From a virus, in IMG/VR virus record IMGVR_UViG_3300032246_000480, positions 1-42,799 of that record: a stretch of 42,799 nucleotides of DNA. The stretch is one strand, 5' to 3'. The position numbers and the translations under genes were made by a program. This document shows positions 31,255 through 38,924 of this stretch, piece after piece. Within the stretch, counting starts at the first letter, position 1, and each line of letters begins with the position of its first letter. A model generated the notes under the pieces. It did not search any database, was not told where the DNA came from, and saw only the letters and a program-made list of their open reading frames with translations.

Positions 31255-32100
31255 ATGACAAATGTGTTTAACCTATATCCTGAATTTGCTCCTAGTGAAA
31301 AATTAGACGGTGATACAGCATATACGGCTGAAGGTCTACATCATAGATTTTCTGCATATATAGATCCGAATGATATACAAGGTAAAACATTTTTAGACGT
31401 AGGATCTCAATTTGGCCAGGCAGGTGCTTACGTATTGTATAATGGTGCTAAGGAGTACGTAGGTTTAGAAATACAAGATTATTTTGTAGAAGAATCGCGC
31501 CTACTATTAACAAAATTCTTTGCCGATAAGTCCTGGAATATTGTCCATAGTTCCATAGAAAAATTTATTGAAACAAATGTAAAACATTTTGATGTAGTAT
31601 TTTTGGGTCGTGTATTAAATGGCATCACCGAGAACGGTTTAGAAATATTAGCCAAATTATCCAAGATAGCAGATGTTGTTATAATTGAATCAGGAGTGCC
31701 AGCAAATTTATCTTATTATAAGTTGAAGGAACTTCTTGCCGATGCAGGAGTCCTAACTCAAATAGATGCAGACAAGTTAAAAGAGTTAGATAATTTTGCA
31801 GAGTATGAACACTACTTTGTTGAATATGTTCCCGGTGACTATGTCAATGCACTGTACAGTTTAGGATTTTTAAAAATGTTTTTTAAACATTTAGGGTTTA
31901 CAGAAGACTTTACTGGTTATGAATTATTAAAAAAAGAATTTCCTGCCGAATACGGTTTTAGTTATCTAGCAGAGCCAGATACAATAACCCACAGTGTTCA
32001 TAAAAGATTTATTGTAAGATTCAACAAGTCGAGTGAACAGCTACCTTTATCAAGAGTTGAGTTTGAAGCTATTAAAGGTATATCAAATGTGGAAATTTGA
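31255..32100 (+). CDS. Class I SAM-dependent methyltransferase-like protein
   Basis: 281 residues. Motif I is KTFLDVGSQFGQAGAYV (about 44-60), followed by YVGLEIQDYFVEES (motif II acidic residue) and FDVVFLGRVLNGI (motif IV). A helical insertion and a C-terminal extension follow, which usually bind substrate. The next methyltransferase-like gene overlaps its end by 14 bases, so the two may act in turn. The target is unknown. Confidence 0.8.
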   Translation: MTNVFNLYPEFAPSEKLDGDTAYTAEGLHHRFSAYIDPNDIQGKTFLDVGSQFGQAGAYVLYNGAKEYVGLEIQDYFVEESRLLLTKFFADKSWNIVHSSIEKFIETNVKHFDVVFLGRVLNGITENGLEILAKLSKIADVVIIESGVPANLSYYKLKELLADAGVLTQIDADKLKELDNFAEYEHYFVEYVPGDYVNALYSLGFLKMFFKHLGFTEDFTGYELLKKEFPAEYGFSYLAEPDTITHSVHKRFIVRFNKSSEQLPLSRVEFEAIKGISNVEI

Positions 32101-32701
32101 TGAACATATTGCAGAGATATATTCGTCTCACGTATTAAGCCATATACCCAATTACTCAGCAGTATTAGATTTATCATGCGACATAGCTAGCGATCTATTA
32201 GACTCTGATGCTGTTATATGCGATTTTGGCAGTGCAAACGGAAATACTTTAAAAAAGTTATCCAGCAGAAATTTTAAAAATTTATACGGTGTTGAAATTA
32301 ATCAAGCAATGATAGATAAGTCTACTACAGATAAGTTTAAAATTTCTAGTACACTACCAGATATTAAATTTGATTATATTATTGCCAATTGGTCTTTACA
32401 CTTTAATCAGAACAAAGAAGAAATTCTAAAAAATATATTTGATAGATTACAAGATAATGGGATATTTTTACTATCGGAGAAAGTTTCTTTGGATAGCTAC
32501 GCTATAAAAAAATATCACGATTGGAAAAGAAACCAGGGCGTGTCTAGCATAGAAATAAAACAAAAAGAAGAAGCATTGATTGGTGCTATGTTTATCGACA
32601 ATGCACAATGGTACCTGGATACTCTTAAAAAAGTAGGTTTTAAAAATATCGAAATAGTTAATTCGTACTGGTGTTTCTGTACATTCTTTTGTAGGAAATA
32701 A
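32087..32701 (+). CDS. Class I SAM-dependent methyltransferase-like protein
   Basis: 204 residues from the ATG at 32087, chosen over an upstream start that would lie deep within the preceding gene. The core is CDFGSANGNTLKKL (45-58), LYGVEINQAMIDKS, DYIIANWSLHF and NGIFLLSEKV, in the order of small-molecule or tRNA-modifying methyltransferases such as the CmoA/TehB type. The Phe-Gly-Ser-Ala-Asn glycine loop is slightly atypical. Confidence 0.8.
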   Translation: MWKFDEHIAEIYSSHVLSHIPNYSAVLDLSCDIASDLLDSDAVICDFGSANGNTLKKLSSRNFKNLYGVEINQAMIDKSTTDKFKISSTLPDIKFDYIIANWSLHFNQNKEEILKNIFDRLQDNGIFLLSEKVSLDSYAIKKYHDWKRNQGVSSIEIKQKEEALIGAMFIDNAQWYLDTLKKVGFKNIEIVNSYWCFCTFFCRK

Positions 32702-32706
32702 CTGCT

Positions 32707-33261
32707 ATGTACAAAATGATCATTTGGGATCCTGACTTAGACCTGGCGGACTTTTATTCTACGGCTAGTACTAAAGGTTTTGTAAATAATGCTAGTCAGA
32801 AAATGCTAGTAGATAGCCTAGCCAAAGAGAAAGAATGGTGCGTGTGGATTCTTTACTATAACAATCGAGCCGTAGGTAGTGTGGCCGCACACAGTTTTCC
32901 AGAAATGGGCGATAACTGTTATCGTATAGCCGCACGTACTTGTGTTTTCAGCGATATGTTACCAATGGATACACTACGCACGAAAAATCAGATTGTAACA
33001 CATCAGCACATTACAAGTCAGTTTTTAATACCAGCTTGTATTGAATGGGCACCAAAAGGCAGTAAGTTGTTTATCACTAGTAATGAAAGTAGTACAGGAA
33101 CGCAACGGCTTGTTCATAGAATATTTGGGCCCGCAATGGAAGCTAGTGGCCAAATGCAACGTGTTAAAAAAATGCTATACAGAGGAACAGAACAAACTGT
33201 GTGGCAGTTATATCCTGAAAAGTTTTACGAAGAGCTAGCAAAACATAAAAGGTGGGGATAG
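32707..33261 (+). CDS. GNAT-acetyltransferase-like protein
   Basis: 184 residues. The central strand pair CVWILYYNNRAVGSVAAHSF followed by YRIAARTCVF resembles the beta2-beta3-beta4 meander of GNAT enzymes, and a helix after TSNESSTGTQ could be the acyl-CoA pyrophosphate loop, though the Q/RxxGxG/A motif is not clear. If real, it would acylate an amine or hydroxyl of the island's product. An AGGAA ribosome site precedes it. Confidence 0.5.
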   Translation: MYKMIIWDPDLDLADFYSTASTKGFVNNASQKMLVDSLAKEKEWCVWILYYNNRAVGSVAAHSFPEMGDNCYRIAARTCVFSDMLPMDTLRTKNQIVTHQHITSQFLIPACIEWAPKGSKLFITSNESSTGTQRLVHRIFGPAMEASGQMQRVKKMLYRGTEQTVWQLYPEKFYEELAKHKRWG

Positions 33262-34007
33262 TGGATTTAGATTATATTAGTATAGACGGAATTAGCATCG
33301 GCTTGTATAAAAACGGGCCTGTTGGTGTTGGCGTTAGTGGTGGTGCCGATAGTGCTGTCCTGTTATATATTTTAATGTCAAATATTAAAAATCATATACA
33401 CATTTATAATATGATGGCCGAATGGCGTCGACCTACTTTAGAAAAACACTTTGATGCTGTAGTCGCTATGTGTTCAAAACTTAGCGGAAATACCAATTAC
33501 ACTATACATAAGACTTATGTAGAACCGGACGAATCAGCAGAATTTTATATCAATATGTTAACAGTAGCACTAGACAGCAAAGAAGTAGATATCGTGTATC
33601 TAGGACTAACTAAGTTTCCTCCAGAAACAGAATGGTCTACATGGCCAGGACAACAGCCCGAGTGGCATAATAAGTTTAGGTCAGATGAAACAGAGCATCC
33701 ATTGTTTGGGTTTAGTATTCCTGTAGAAGTTGCTACAGATTTTTCACAAGTTCCCCTTACAACTGACGGAAGGATAGTTGATAAATTAACACTAGATAGT
33801 CGTGCTTATATTCCATTGTTTAATCATAACAAACAACATATAGCAAAGCTATATAGAGCATTGGGCGTTGAAAATACCTTACTACCGGTAACCCGAAGTT
33901 GTGAAAACGATAAACATCCAGGGTCTCATTGTAAAACGTGTTGGTGGTGCTATGAGAGACGTTGGGGTTTTGGCTATGTTGAAAGCAAGGATGAAAATGG
34001 ATTATAA
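33261..34007 (+). CDS. QueC-like PP-loop ATP pyrophosphatase
   Basis: 248 residues from the GTG at 33261, which overlaps the previous stop (TAGTG) and has AAGGTGG upstream; a GTG three codons earlier is possible. The PP-loop GVSGGADS is at 24-31. The C-terminus carries Cys214, Cys224, Cys227 and Cys230 (SCEN...HCKTCWWCYERR), the zinc site of QueC, which converts carboxy-deazaguanine to the nitrile preQ0 using ATP and ammonia. No other deazapurine gene (QueD, QueE, FolE) is here, so it may adenylate a different carboxylate. Confidence 0.8.
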   Translation: MDLDYISIDGISIGLYKNGPVGVGVSGGADSAVLLYILMSNIKNHIHIYNMMAEWRRPTLEKHFDAVVAMCSKLSGNTNYTIHKTYVEPDESAEFYINMLTVALDSKEVDIVYLGLTKFPPETEWSTWPGQQPEWHNKFRSDETEHPLFGFSIPVEVATDFSQVPLTTDGRIVDKLTLDSRAYIPLFNHNKQHIAKLYRALGVENTLLPVTRSCENDKHPGSHCKTCWWCYERRWGFGYVESKDENGL

Positions 34008-35442
34008 TATTAAAAAAGAGAAAAAGTTAGTTTATTGTGTTTTAGATAATATTGATAACCAGTCTGGAACATATTCTAAAGAAATAGCAAGGAACATTAG
34101 CGACTTCTTTCTTTCAATGCTACTGAATAAAAATTACGATATAATAATTAACAGTGATTCGGACAGTCTATTAAGACGTGCATCTCGGGATGAGTTTTAT
34201 TCCCATGCAGTTGTTGTAATAACAGGCACACATCCTGGACTAACTGAAAATATCATCAAGTCTGTTGAAACCAAATGTAAAGAACATTTTACAGTAGCAG
34301 GGCATATACTTGAACGCGGTGATGCATATTACGAAATACATGATCAATTCTTTATTGTAAATTTACAAGAGTATAGAAGACTAGGATGCCCGGATATGGG
34401 GCAAGTATCGTGGAATGAAAATCATACTAAAATAGAACCTGTGCGTAGCGAAGAATGTGTCCAGGGCGATAGCGAAATTCCAGTATGGATTAAACAAGGT
34501 ACAACAGAACGGGTGTATAAACATAAACGTCATGGTTGGAATTTTATCGAACACGGTTTAAAAAATAATGCAATATTCTGTGATGTAGGAGATGATATTC
34601 GTAATAATAAAAAATATTTTTATTATGAATATGATCATGTATTTTTTAGAAGCTCTCCTGAACTGTTTAACTATGCATTGATATGTAACACTATGGTTAC
34701 TCCGTGGAACAGTGATAACTTACCTAAACATATATCTATTACCGAAGGTAAGCTAGATCATTTCGTTACAACAGGAACAGGATTAAATTGGGTACATAGT
34801 ATAACTAGATTAGGATACCACGAAGCTACAAAAATAACATTTATAGATATTAGTTATACTGTATTGAGTTTCATGAAAGCATTAGTAGAAGATTGGGACG
34901 GTACCGACTATGCAACTTTTTACATGAAACAATTAAAATTTGTACCTAACAAATATCATTTAGATTTAATTAATCACGAGCGTAGGATAAGAGACTGGTT
35001 TGCAACCTTTGAAACAGAATTTGATACCTTTCAGGAAACTTGGAACAAAGTTAAACAATTAAAATTTGATTTTGTTTTAACAGATCTGTTTGCTAATAAC
35101 GATTTTTCTTTTATACAGCCTAATGAATCTACACTAGTAAATGTTAGTGATGCTTTTAATCATGTACCATATGCACATTTTTCTCCTGTAAATTTTAGAG
35201 TGGCTAGAGAAAACGCTTTTATAAATCAATTAAAAAAGATAAATCCAGATATCTGGTTATATACCCCTTCAAGACTAGGTCACATATATCAACCAATTTT
35301 ATCAGAACACGAAAAAATTAAATTTGGCAGAGTTGGTGATTTTAATCTTTGGGATATAAATGAATTTAATGCGCCGCCTTGGCAAACATCAAATTGGCGT
35401 AGCTATTGTCCTATAACTGGTGCAGTAAGGATATTACAATGA
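33997..35442 (+). CDS. Large unknown protein with a methyltransferase-like Rossmann region
   Basis: 481 residues from the ATG at 33997, which has AAGGA five bases before it. The first 90 residues (LVYCVLDNIDNQSGTYSKEI ... VVVITGTHPGL) look like one alpha/beta domain. Near residue 250-300, TTGTGLNWVHSITRLG then KITFIDISYTVLSFM resembles SAM-binding motifs I and II, and FDFVLTDLFANND fits motif IV. The whole architecture is unknown to me. It overlaps the QueC-like gene by 11 bases and feeds the AspH-like gene by ATGA. Confidence 0.7.
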   Translation: MDYNIKKEKKLVYCVLDNIDNQSGTYSKEIARNISDFFLSMLLNKNYDIIINSDSDSLLRRASRDEFYSHAVVVITGTHPGLTENIIKSVETKCKEHFTVAGHILERGDAYYEIHDQFFIVNLQEYRRLGCPDMGQVSWNENHTKIEPVRSEECVQGDSEIPVWIKQGTTERVYKHKRHGWNFIEHGLKNNAIFCDVGDDIRNNKKYFYYEYDHVFFRSSPELFNYALICNTMVTPWNSDNLPKHISITEGKLDHFVTTGTGLNWVHSITRLGYHEATKITFIDISYTVLSFMKALVEDWDGTDYATFYMKQLKFVPNKYHLDLINHERRIRDWFATFETEFDTFQETWNKVKQLKFDFVLTDLFANNDFSFIQPNESTLVNVSDAFNHVPYAHFSPVNFRVARENAFINQLKKINPDIWLYTPSRLGHIYQPILSEHEKIKFGRVGDFNLWDINEFNAPPWQTSNWRSYCPITGAVRILQ

Positions 35443-36086
35443 GAGATTATTTTCAATCCGCCGGTCGCTATTTAAAATTAGACATACCGTTACCCTATAA
35501 TGAAATGCTAGCAGAAGCATTTGCGCTTATAGATAACTTTACGCCGCATCGCGGAGGAGACTACGGGCATCAAGGATGGGAAAGTTTGACTATACATGGC
35601 CTTGGATGGGATAAGCACGAAAACTGGAGTGACTACGGATACAAGAAAGGTAAAGATGCCAGCAACGACTATGTATGGACAGAAATTGCAGATCTGTGTC
35701 CTGTCACAACCAAGTGGCTTAAAGAAGTATTTCCTTGTAAAAAATACGGACGTATCAGATTTATGTTGTTACGTGCTGGAGGTAGTATTGCTTTACACAA
35801 TGACTCTAGTATGAAGCTAATTGAAAATATTAACGTTGCACTAAACAACCCTGTAGGGTGCAAATGGATATGGGGAGACGGCGAAGAATTAATTATGGAG
35901 CAAGGAGGAGTGTATGCTATGAATTTAGGATATGATCATAGTGTTGTTAATACTAGTAATCAAGACCGTATGCACATAATCATAGCAAGGCACGACGGAC
36001 TCGATGAATGGAAAGAACTTATTAACGATGCGGCCCTAAAACAAAACATTACCGGCGAATATATTGTCATCGACGACTTGCCTTAA
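35439..36086 (+). CDS. Aspartyl/asparaginyl beta-hydroxylase-like oxygenase
   Basis: 215 residues from the ATG in the ATGA overlap at 35439. The C-terminal half is a clear AspH-type core: His120-x-Asp122 (ALHNDSSMKL), the NINVALNNPVGCKW strand, His167 (DHSVVNTSNQDR) and Arg177 for 2-oxoglutarate. Such enzymes hydroxylate Asp or Asn in proteins or free amino acids. It is last in the third plus-strand operon and its stop shares the palindrome TTAA with the stop of the opposing TauD-like gene. Confidence 0.82.
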   Translation: MRDYFQSAGRYLKLDIPLPYNEMLAEAFALIDNFTPHRGGDYGHQGWESLTIHGLGWDKHENWSDYGYKKGKDASNDYVWTEIADLCPVTTKWLKEVFPCKKYGRIRFMLLRAGGSIALHNDSSMKLIENINVALNNPVGCKWIWGDGEELIMEQGGVYAMNLGYDHSVVNTSNQDRMHIIIARHDGLDEWKELINDAALKQNITGEYIVIDDLP

Positions 36087-36940
36087 TTTTTATAATCTTG
36101 CTCAGGAAAATCCCACGCTCCTCGATGTAATAACCGTCCTTCAATTTCTTCAAATTCCCATCGCTTGTGAATTCCTAACCATTGTTCTGTTAGAATAACA
36201 TCGCCGTCTTCCCAGTCATGATGGTAACAAAATTTTTCTTGTATAGTATAGGGAGCAAGCCAGTCCATAATTTCTCTGCTTTGCTCCTCCGGTAGCCCTT
36301 CAAATCCTGATATTTGCAAGAATGGAAAATACATTCCTTTTTTGCCAGCAATATTTTCCATTACTAGACTAGGACAGTAATCGTCTATACGGGCACTGCC
36401 GTCTTCTTCATCTTCGCGTAACGATACATTTTTTAACACAGTTAATTTTAACGGATCTAGTAATCGCTTTTTATCTTCATCGAGTTCTTCGTAAGACATA
36501 ATATTATTATTCCAGGATGTTCTTGAACCTCTAGAACCTTTTACACTATATAACCATACTATGGGCCTGCGATCAGGAGTAGTTTGGTCATTTGAATGCC
36601 AATGCATCTCACTTGCATGGCCAGCGATTCCCGGTAATCCATCTTCGTTAAGCTCAGCAGTTACTCTTAGGAATAATCGATCAGCTCCTGGAATCTCGCA
36701 ACCTTTAAAATTATAGTCAGGGCTTGTTTCGTCGTCGTGATAAAATCTTTGCGGATTTTTGAACATTTCGGCAACTCGAACTTCATCTTTAATAGTTAAT
36801 TGTTGATTCCTTGCAACTACTAGCGTATTAGACGCTATCAATCTTGCTATATGATTAATGTCATCTTGTGTAGCTGTGCTAAAATCAAAATCTTCTAATA
36901 TTACGGTCCAGCCGTTTTCGTGTATATTATACTTTACCAT
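36083..36940 (-). CDS. TauD/TfdA-like dioxygenase homologue with Asn in place of the metal Asp
   Basis: 285 residues, paralogue of 29639-30493 (both start with .....ENGWTVI and share PIVWL/PIIWL and KRW). The metal site reads MHWHSNDQT: His115 then Asn117 where TauD has Asp, with Asp118 next door. Distal His (GIHKRWEF) and the 2OG-binding Arg (LLHRGAWDFPE) are kept. Whether Asp118 can take over the ligand role is not known. It overlaps the SDR-like gene by 14 bases and ends the last minus-strand operon of the island. Confidence 0.8.
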   Translation of the reverse strand: MVKYNIHENGWTVILEDFDFSTATQDDINHIARLIASNTLVVARNQQLTIKDEVRVAEMFKNPQRFYHDDETSPDYNFKGCEIPGADRLFLRVTAELNEDGLPGIAGHASEMHWHSNDQTTPDRRPIVWLYSVKGSRGSRTSWNNNIMSYEELDEDKKRLLDPLKLTVLKNVSLREDEEDGSARIDDYCPSLVMENIAGKKGMYFPFLQISGFEGLPEEQSREIMDWLAPYTIQEKFCYHHDWEDGDVILTEQWLGIHKRWEFEEIEGRLLHRGAWDFPEQDYKN

Positions 36941-37487
36941 GTTGCACCTTTAATTGTTCTTCCATCTCTTTATCATTTATCTTCTCTATACCAATGATGG
37001 GAATATTTACTTTTGACCCTAAGACATATTTTATAGCGTTGACGATTTCCTCTGGATCCATTCTATCCGGATGTAATGAAGTTGAGTCTTGAAAACCGCC
37101 TGCTACGATATGTGTAGTTTTAAAAAATTCAGAACATAAATTTAAACTAGCTTCACGTAAATTTCGTTTTTCATTAGTATAATCAACATCGTACCACTCC
37201 CAGCGTTTATGTTCTGCTATACTTCCAATATTGAATACATGCCCTTGCATACCCGCCTCATATGCTATACGTAATAGAGTTTCTTGTGAGCTGTTTGATA
37301 ACTGGGCGACATTAACAAATACGTTAAAATCTTTTATTATATTTCTAAATGCCTGTTGTCCGTTTTTATGTGTTAAATCATATCCGTTTGATAACGATAC
37401 AAATGTTGTATCAGGAAAACTTTTATAGATAGCGTTAGGAATTCCTGCCTTGCTTGGATTTCCTGTACATATGATTTTATAATCCAT
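36927..37487 (-). CDS. SDR-like NAD(P) oxidoreductase, short
   Basis: 186 residues, shorter than the usual 250. The nucleotide-binding turn is TGNPSKAGIPNAI (T8-G9 ... G15-I16), NVAQLSNSS fits the NNAG region, and Ser89 with Tyr103-x-x-x-Lys107 (DYTNEK) gives the catalytic Ser-Tyr-Lys set. The substrate-binding end is reduced. It could oxidise a hydroxyl placed by one of the neighbouring oxygenases. It overlaps the gene upstream by 11 bases. Confidence 0.7.
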   Translation of the reverse strand: MDYKIICTGNPSKAGIPNAIYKSFPDTTFVSLSNGYDLTHKNGQQAFRNIIKDFNVFVNVAQLSNSSQETLLRIAYEAGMQGHVFNIGSIAEHKRWEWYDVDYTNEKRNLREASLNLCSEFFKTTHIVAGGFQDSTSLHPDRMDPEEIVNAIKYVLGSKVNIPIIGIEKINDKEMEEQLKVQHGKV

Positions 37488-38235
37488 TTAATTTATCTTT
37501 AAATTTATCAGTAAATGTTCCATCTATTCTAAATGAATAAGAAGGCTTTAATACTGGATCGCCGCCATGATAATCCTGATCATTCCAATATGCTACTCTA
37601 GTGTTTATATAAATTTTTTCTAAAGTTTCTGAATCGCGAACATAAAATGGTCTATCTATGTTTAATCTTACATGAATAAATTCGCTAGTTACATCTGGAT
37701 TCTCAGGATCTAGAGACGGATCGTGATGTTCAAATGACACGCCACCCGCTTCTTGTACAAAAAATGTAGCTCTTCCTATATGAGAAAATACTTGTTGTTC
37801 TATAAGATCGTTGATCCAGGAAATAACTCCTGGAAAATAATCTGCTAATGGTTTTTTTGATATCATCTCTGGATTCGTTCTCCAGCCCTCTTCAAAATCA
37901 CAAATTACATAAAACGAATACAAATCATAACCGCCCAGTGCAAATTTTAGATATTTGACAAGATCGTTCTCTATTAAATCTTTGCCGTTTGCTTTGATAG
38001 CATGATCGTCTGGAAGTTTTGCAAATTCATTATATGCTTCAAATAACATTTTAAACTGATTGTTATAAACTTTTAAGTTAAGATATTCTTCCGGTGCGTA
38101 TAACATTCCACATGGTGCGATATGCTTTGCAATAGCAAATCCTCTGCATATCTCTGGATGTAATCTATCGAATCCTGCAAGATCTACTATGCTAGATAAA
38201 TCAATATATGGATGGCCTTGGATACCCTTAATCAT
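37477..38235 (-). CDS. Putative non-haem iron oxygenase, island family (member B)
   Basis: 252 residues. Family blocks in order: PYIDLSSIVDL, YLKFALGGYDLYSFY, YFPGVISWI, GGVSFEHHDP with His170-x-Asp172, FIHVRLNIDRPFYVRD, NTRVAYWNDQDYHGG with His223, and FRIDGTFT with Arg236. Members B, C and D lie in tandem and share more with each other than with member A at 27798, which indicates recent local duplication. The start overlaps the member C stop by 4 bases. Confidence 0.65.
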   Translation of the reverse strand: MIKGIQGHPYIDLSSIVDLAGFDRLHPEICRGFAIAKHIAPCGMLYAPEEYLNLKVYNNQFKMLFEAYNEFAKLPDDHAIKANGKDLIENDLVKYLKFALGGYDLYSFYVICDFEEGWRTNPEMISKKPLADYFPGVISWINDLIEQQVFSHIGRATFFVQEAGGVSFEHHDPSLDPENPDVTSEFIHVRLNIDRPFYVRDSETLEKIYINTRVAYWNDQDYHGGDPVLKPSYSFRIDGTFTDKFKDKLNGL

Positions 38236-38924
38236 TTTTTGAATATATCCTTTCTAAATGACTCAGTAAATACTCCATCTATCCGTATTGAATAAGATGG
38301 TTTGTACACCGCGTCCCCTCCGTGCCTATCTTGATCATGCCAATACGCAACTCGTGTATCGATATAATATTTTTCATTGTTTGTAGAATCTCTCACATAA
38401 AAAGGTCGATCTAAATTAGGTCTAATATGCACAAACTCACTTGGCTTTGATATGTCTTTATCGTCTACCGGTGGATGATGATGTTCGAATGCAATACCTC
38501 CCGCATCTAAAGTCATTATATATGCATCGCTTATGGATTGGAATATGTGGATCTGATTAATCCACTCTAACAATTCCGGAAAATATTGTTCAAATAAATT
38601 TTTGTGATATGTTACATATAAGTCGTATCCGCCCAGTGCATATTTTAGATAAGTAGCTAGTTGATTAGTATCAAAAGTCCTACCATTTATTTTAATATCA
38701 TGTGTGCTAGGTAATTCTTTAAACTCTCGATACGATTCTATTAAAGGTTTAAAATTGTATTCGTTTAAATCTAAATTGCTCATCGCAAGTTCTAAGTTGC
38801 CTACTTGTGCCAGGTGCTTTGCAAGAGCGATTCCTTTAAAAATGTTTGGCTGTAATTCGTCAAACAATTCTATATCTACATAATCAGATATATCTATGTA
38901 AGGTTGACCTCCGATTCCCTTCAT
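38232..38924 (-). CDS. Putative non-haem iron protein, island family (member C), triad altered to HHH
   Basis: 230 residues, closest in style to member B. The block that reads FEHHDP in B is FEHHHPP here, so the Asp of the metal triad is replaced by His150; the codon is CAT, one base change from GAT. His148, His201 (DRHGG) and Arg214 (IRIDG) are kept. A three-His site is found in cysteine-dioxygenase-type cupins, so the activity may have changed. It is contiguous with members B and D. Confidence 0.65.
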   Translation of the reverse strand: MKGIGGQPYIDISDYVDIELFDELQPNIFKGIALAKHLAQVGNLELAMSNLDLNEYNFKPLIESYREFKELPSTHDIKINGRTFDTNQLATYLKYALGGYDLYVTYHKNLFEQYFPELLEWINQIHIFQSISDAYIMTLDAGGIAFEHHHPPVDDKDISKPSEFVHIRPNLDRPFYVRDSTNNEKYYIDTRVAYWHDQDRHGGDAVYKPSYSIRIDGVFTESFRKDIFKK

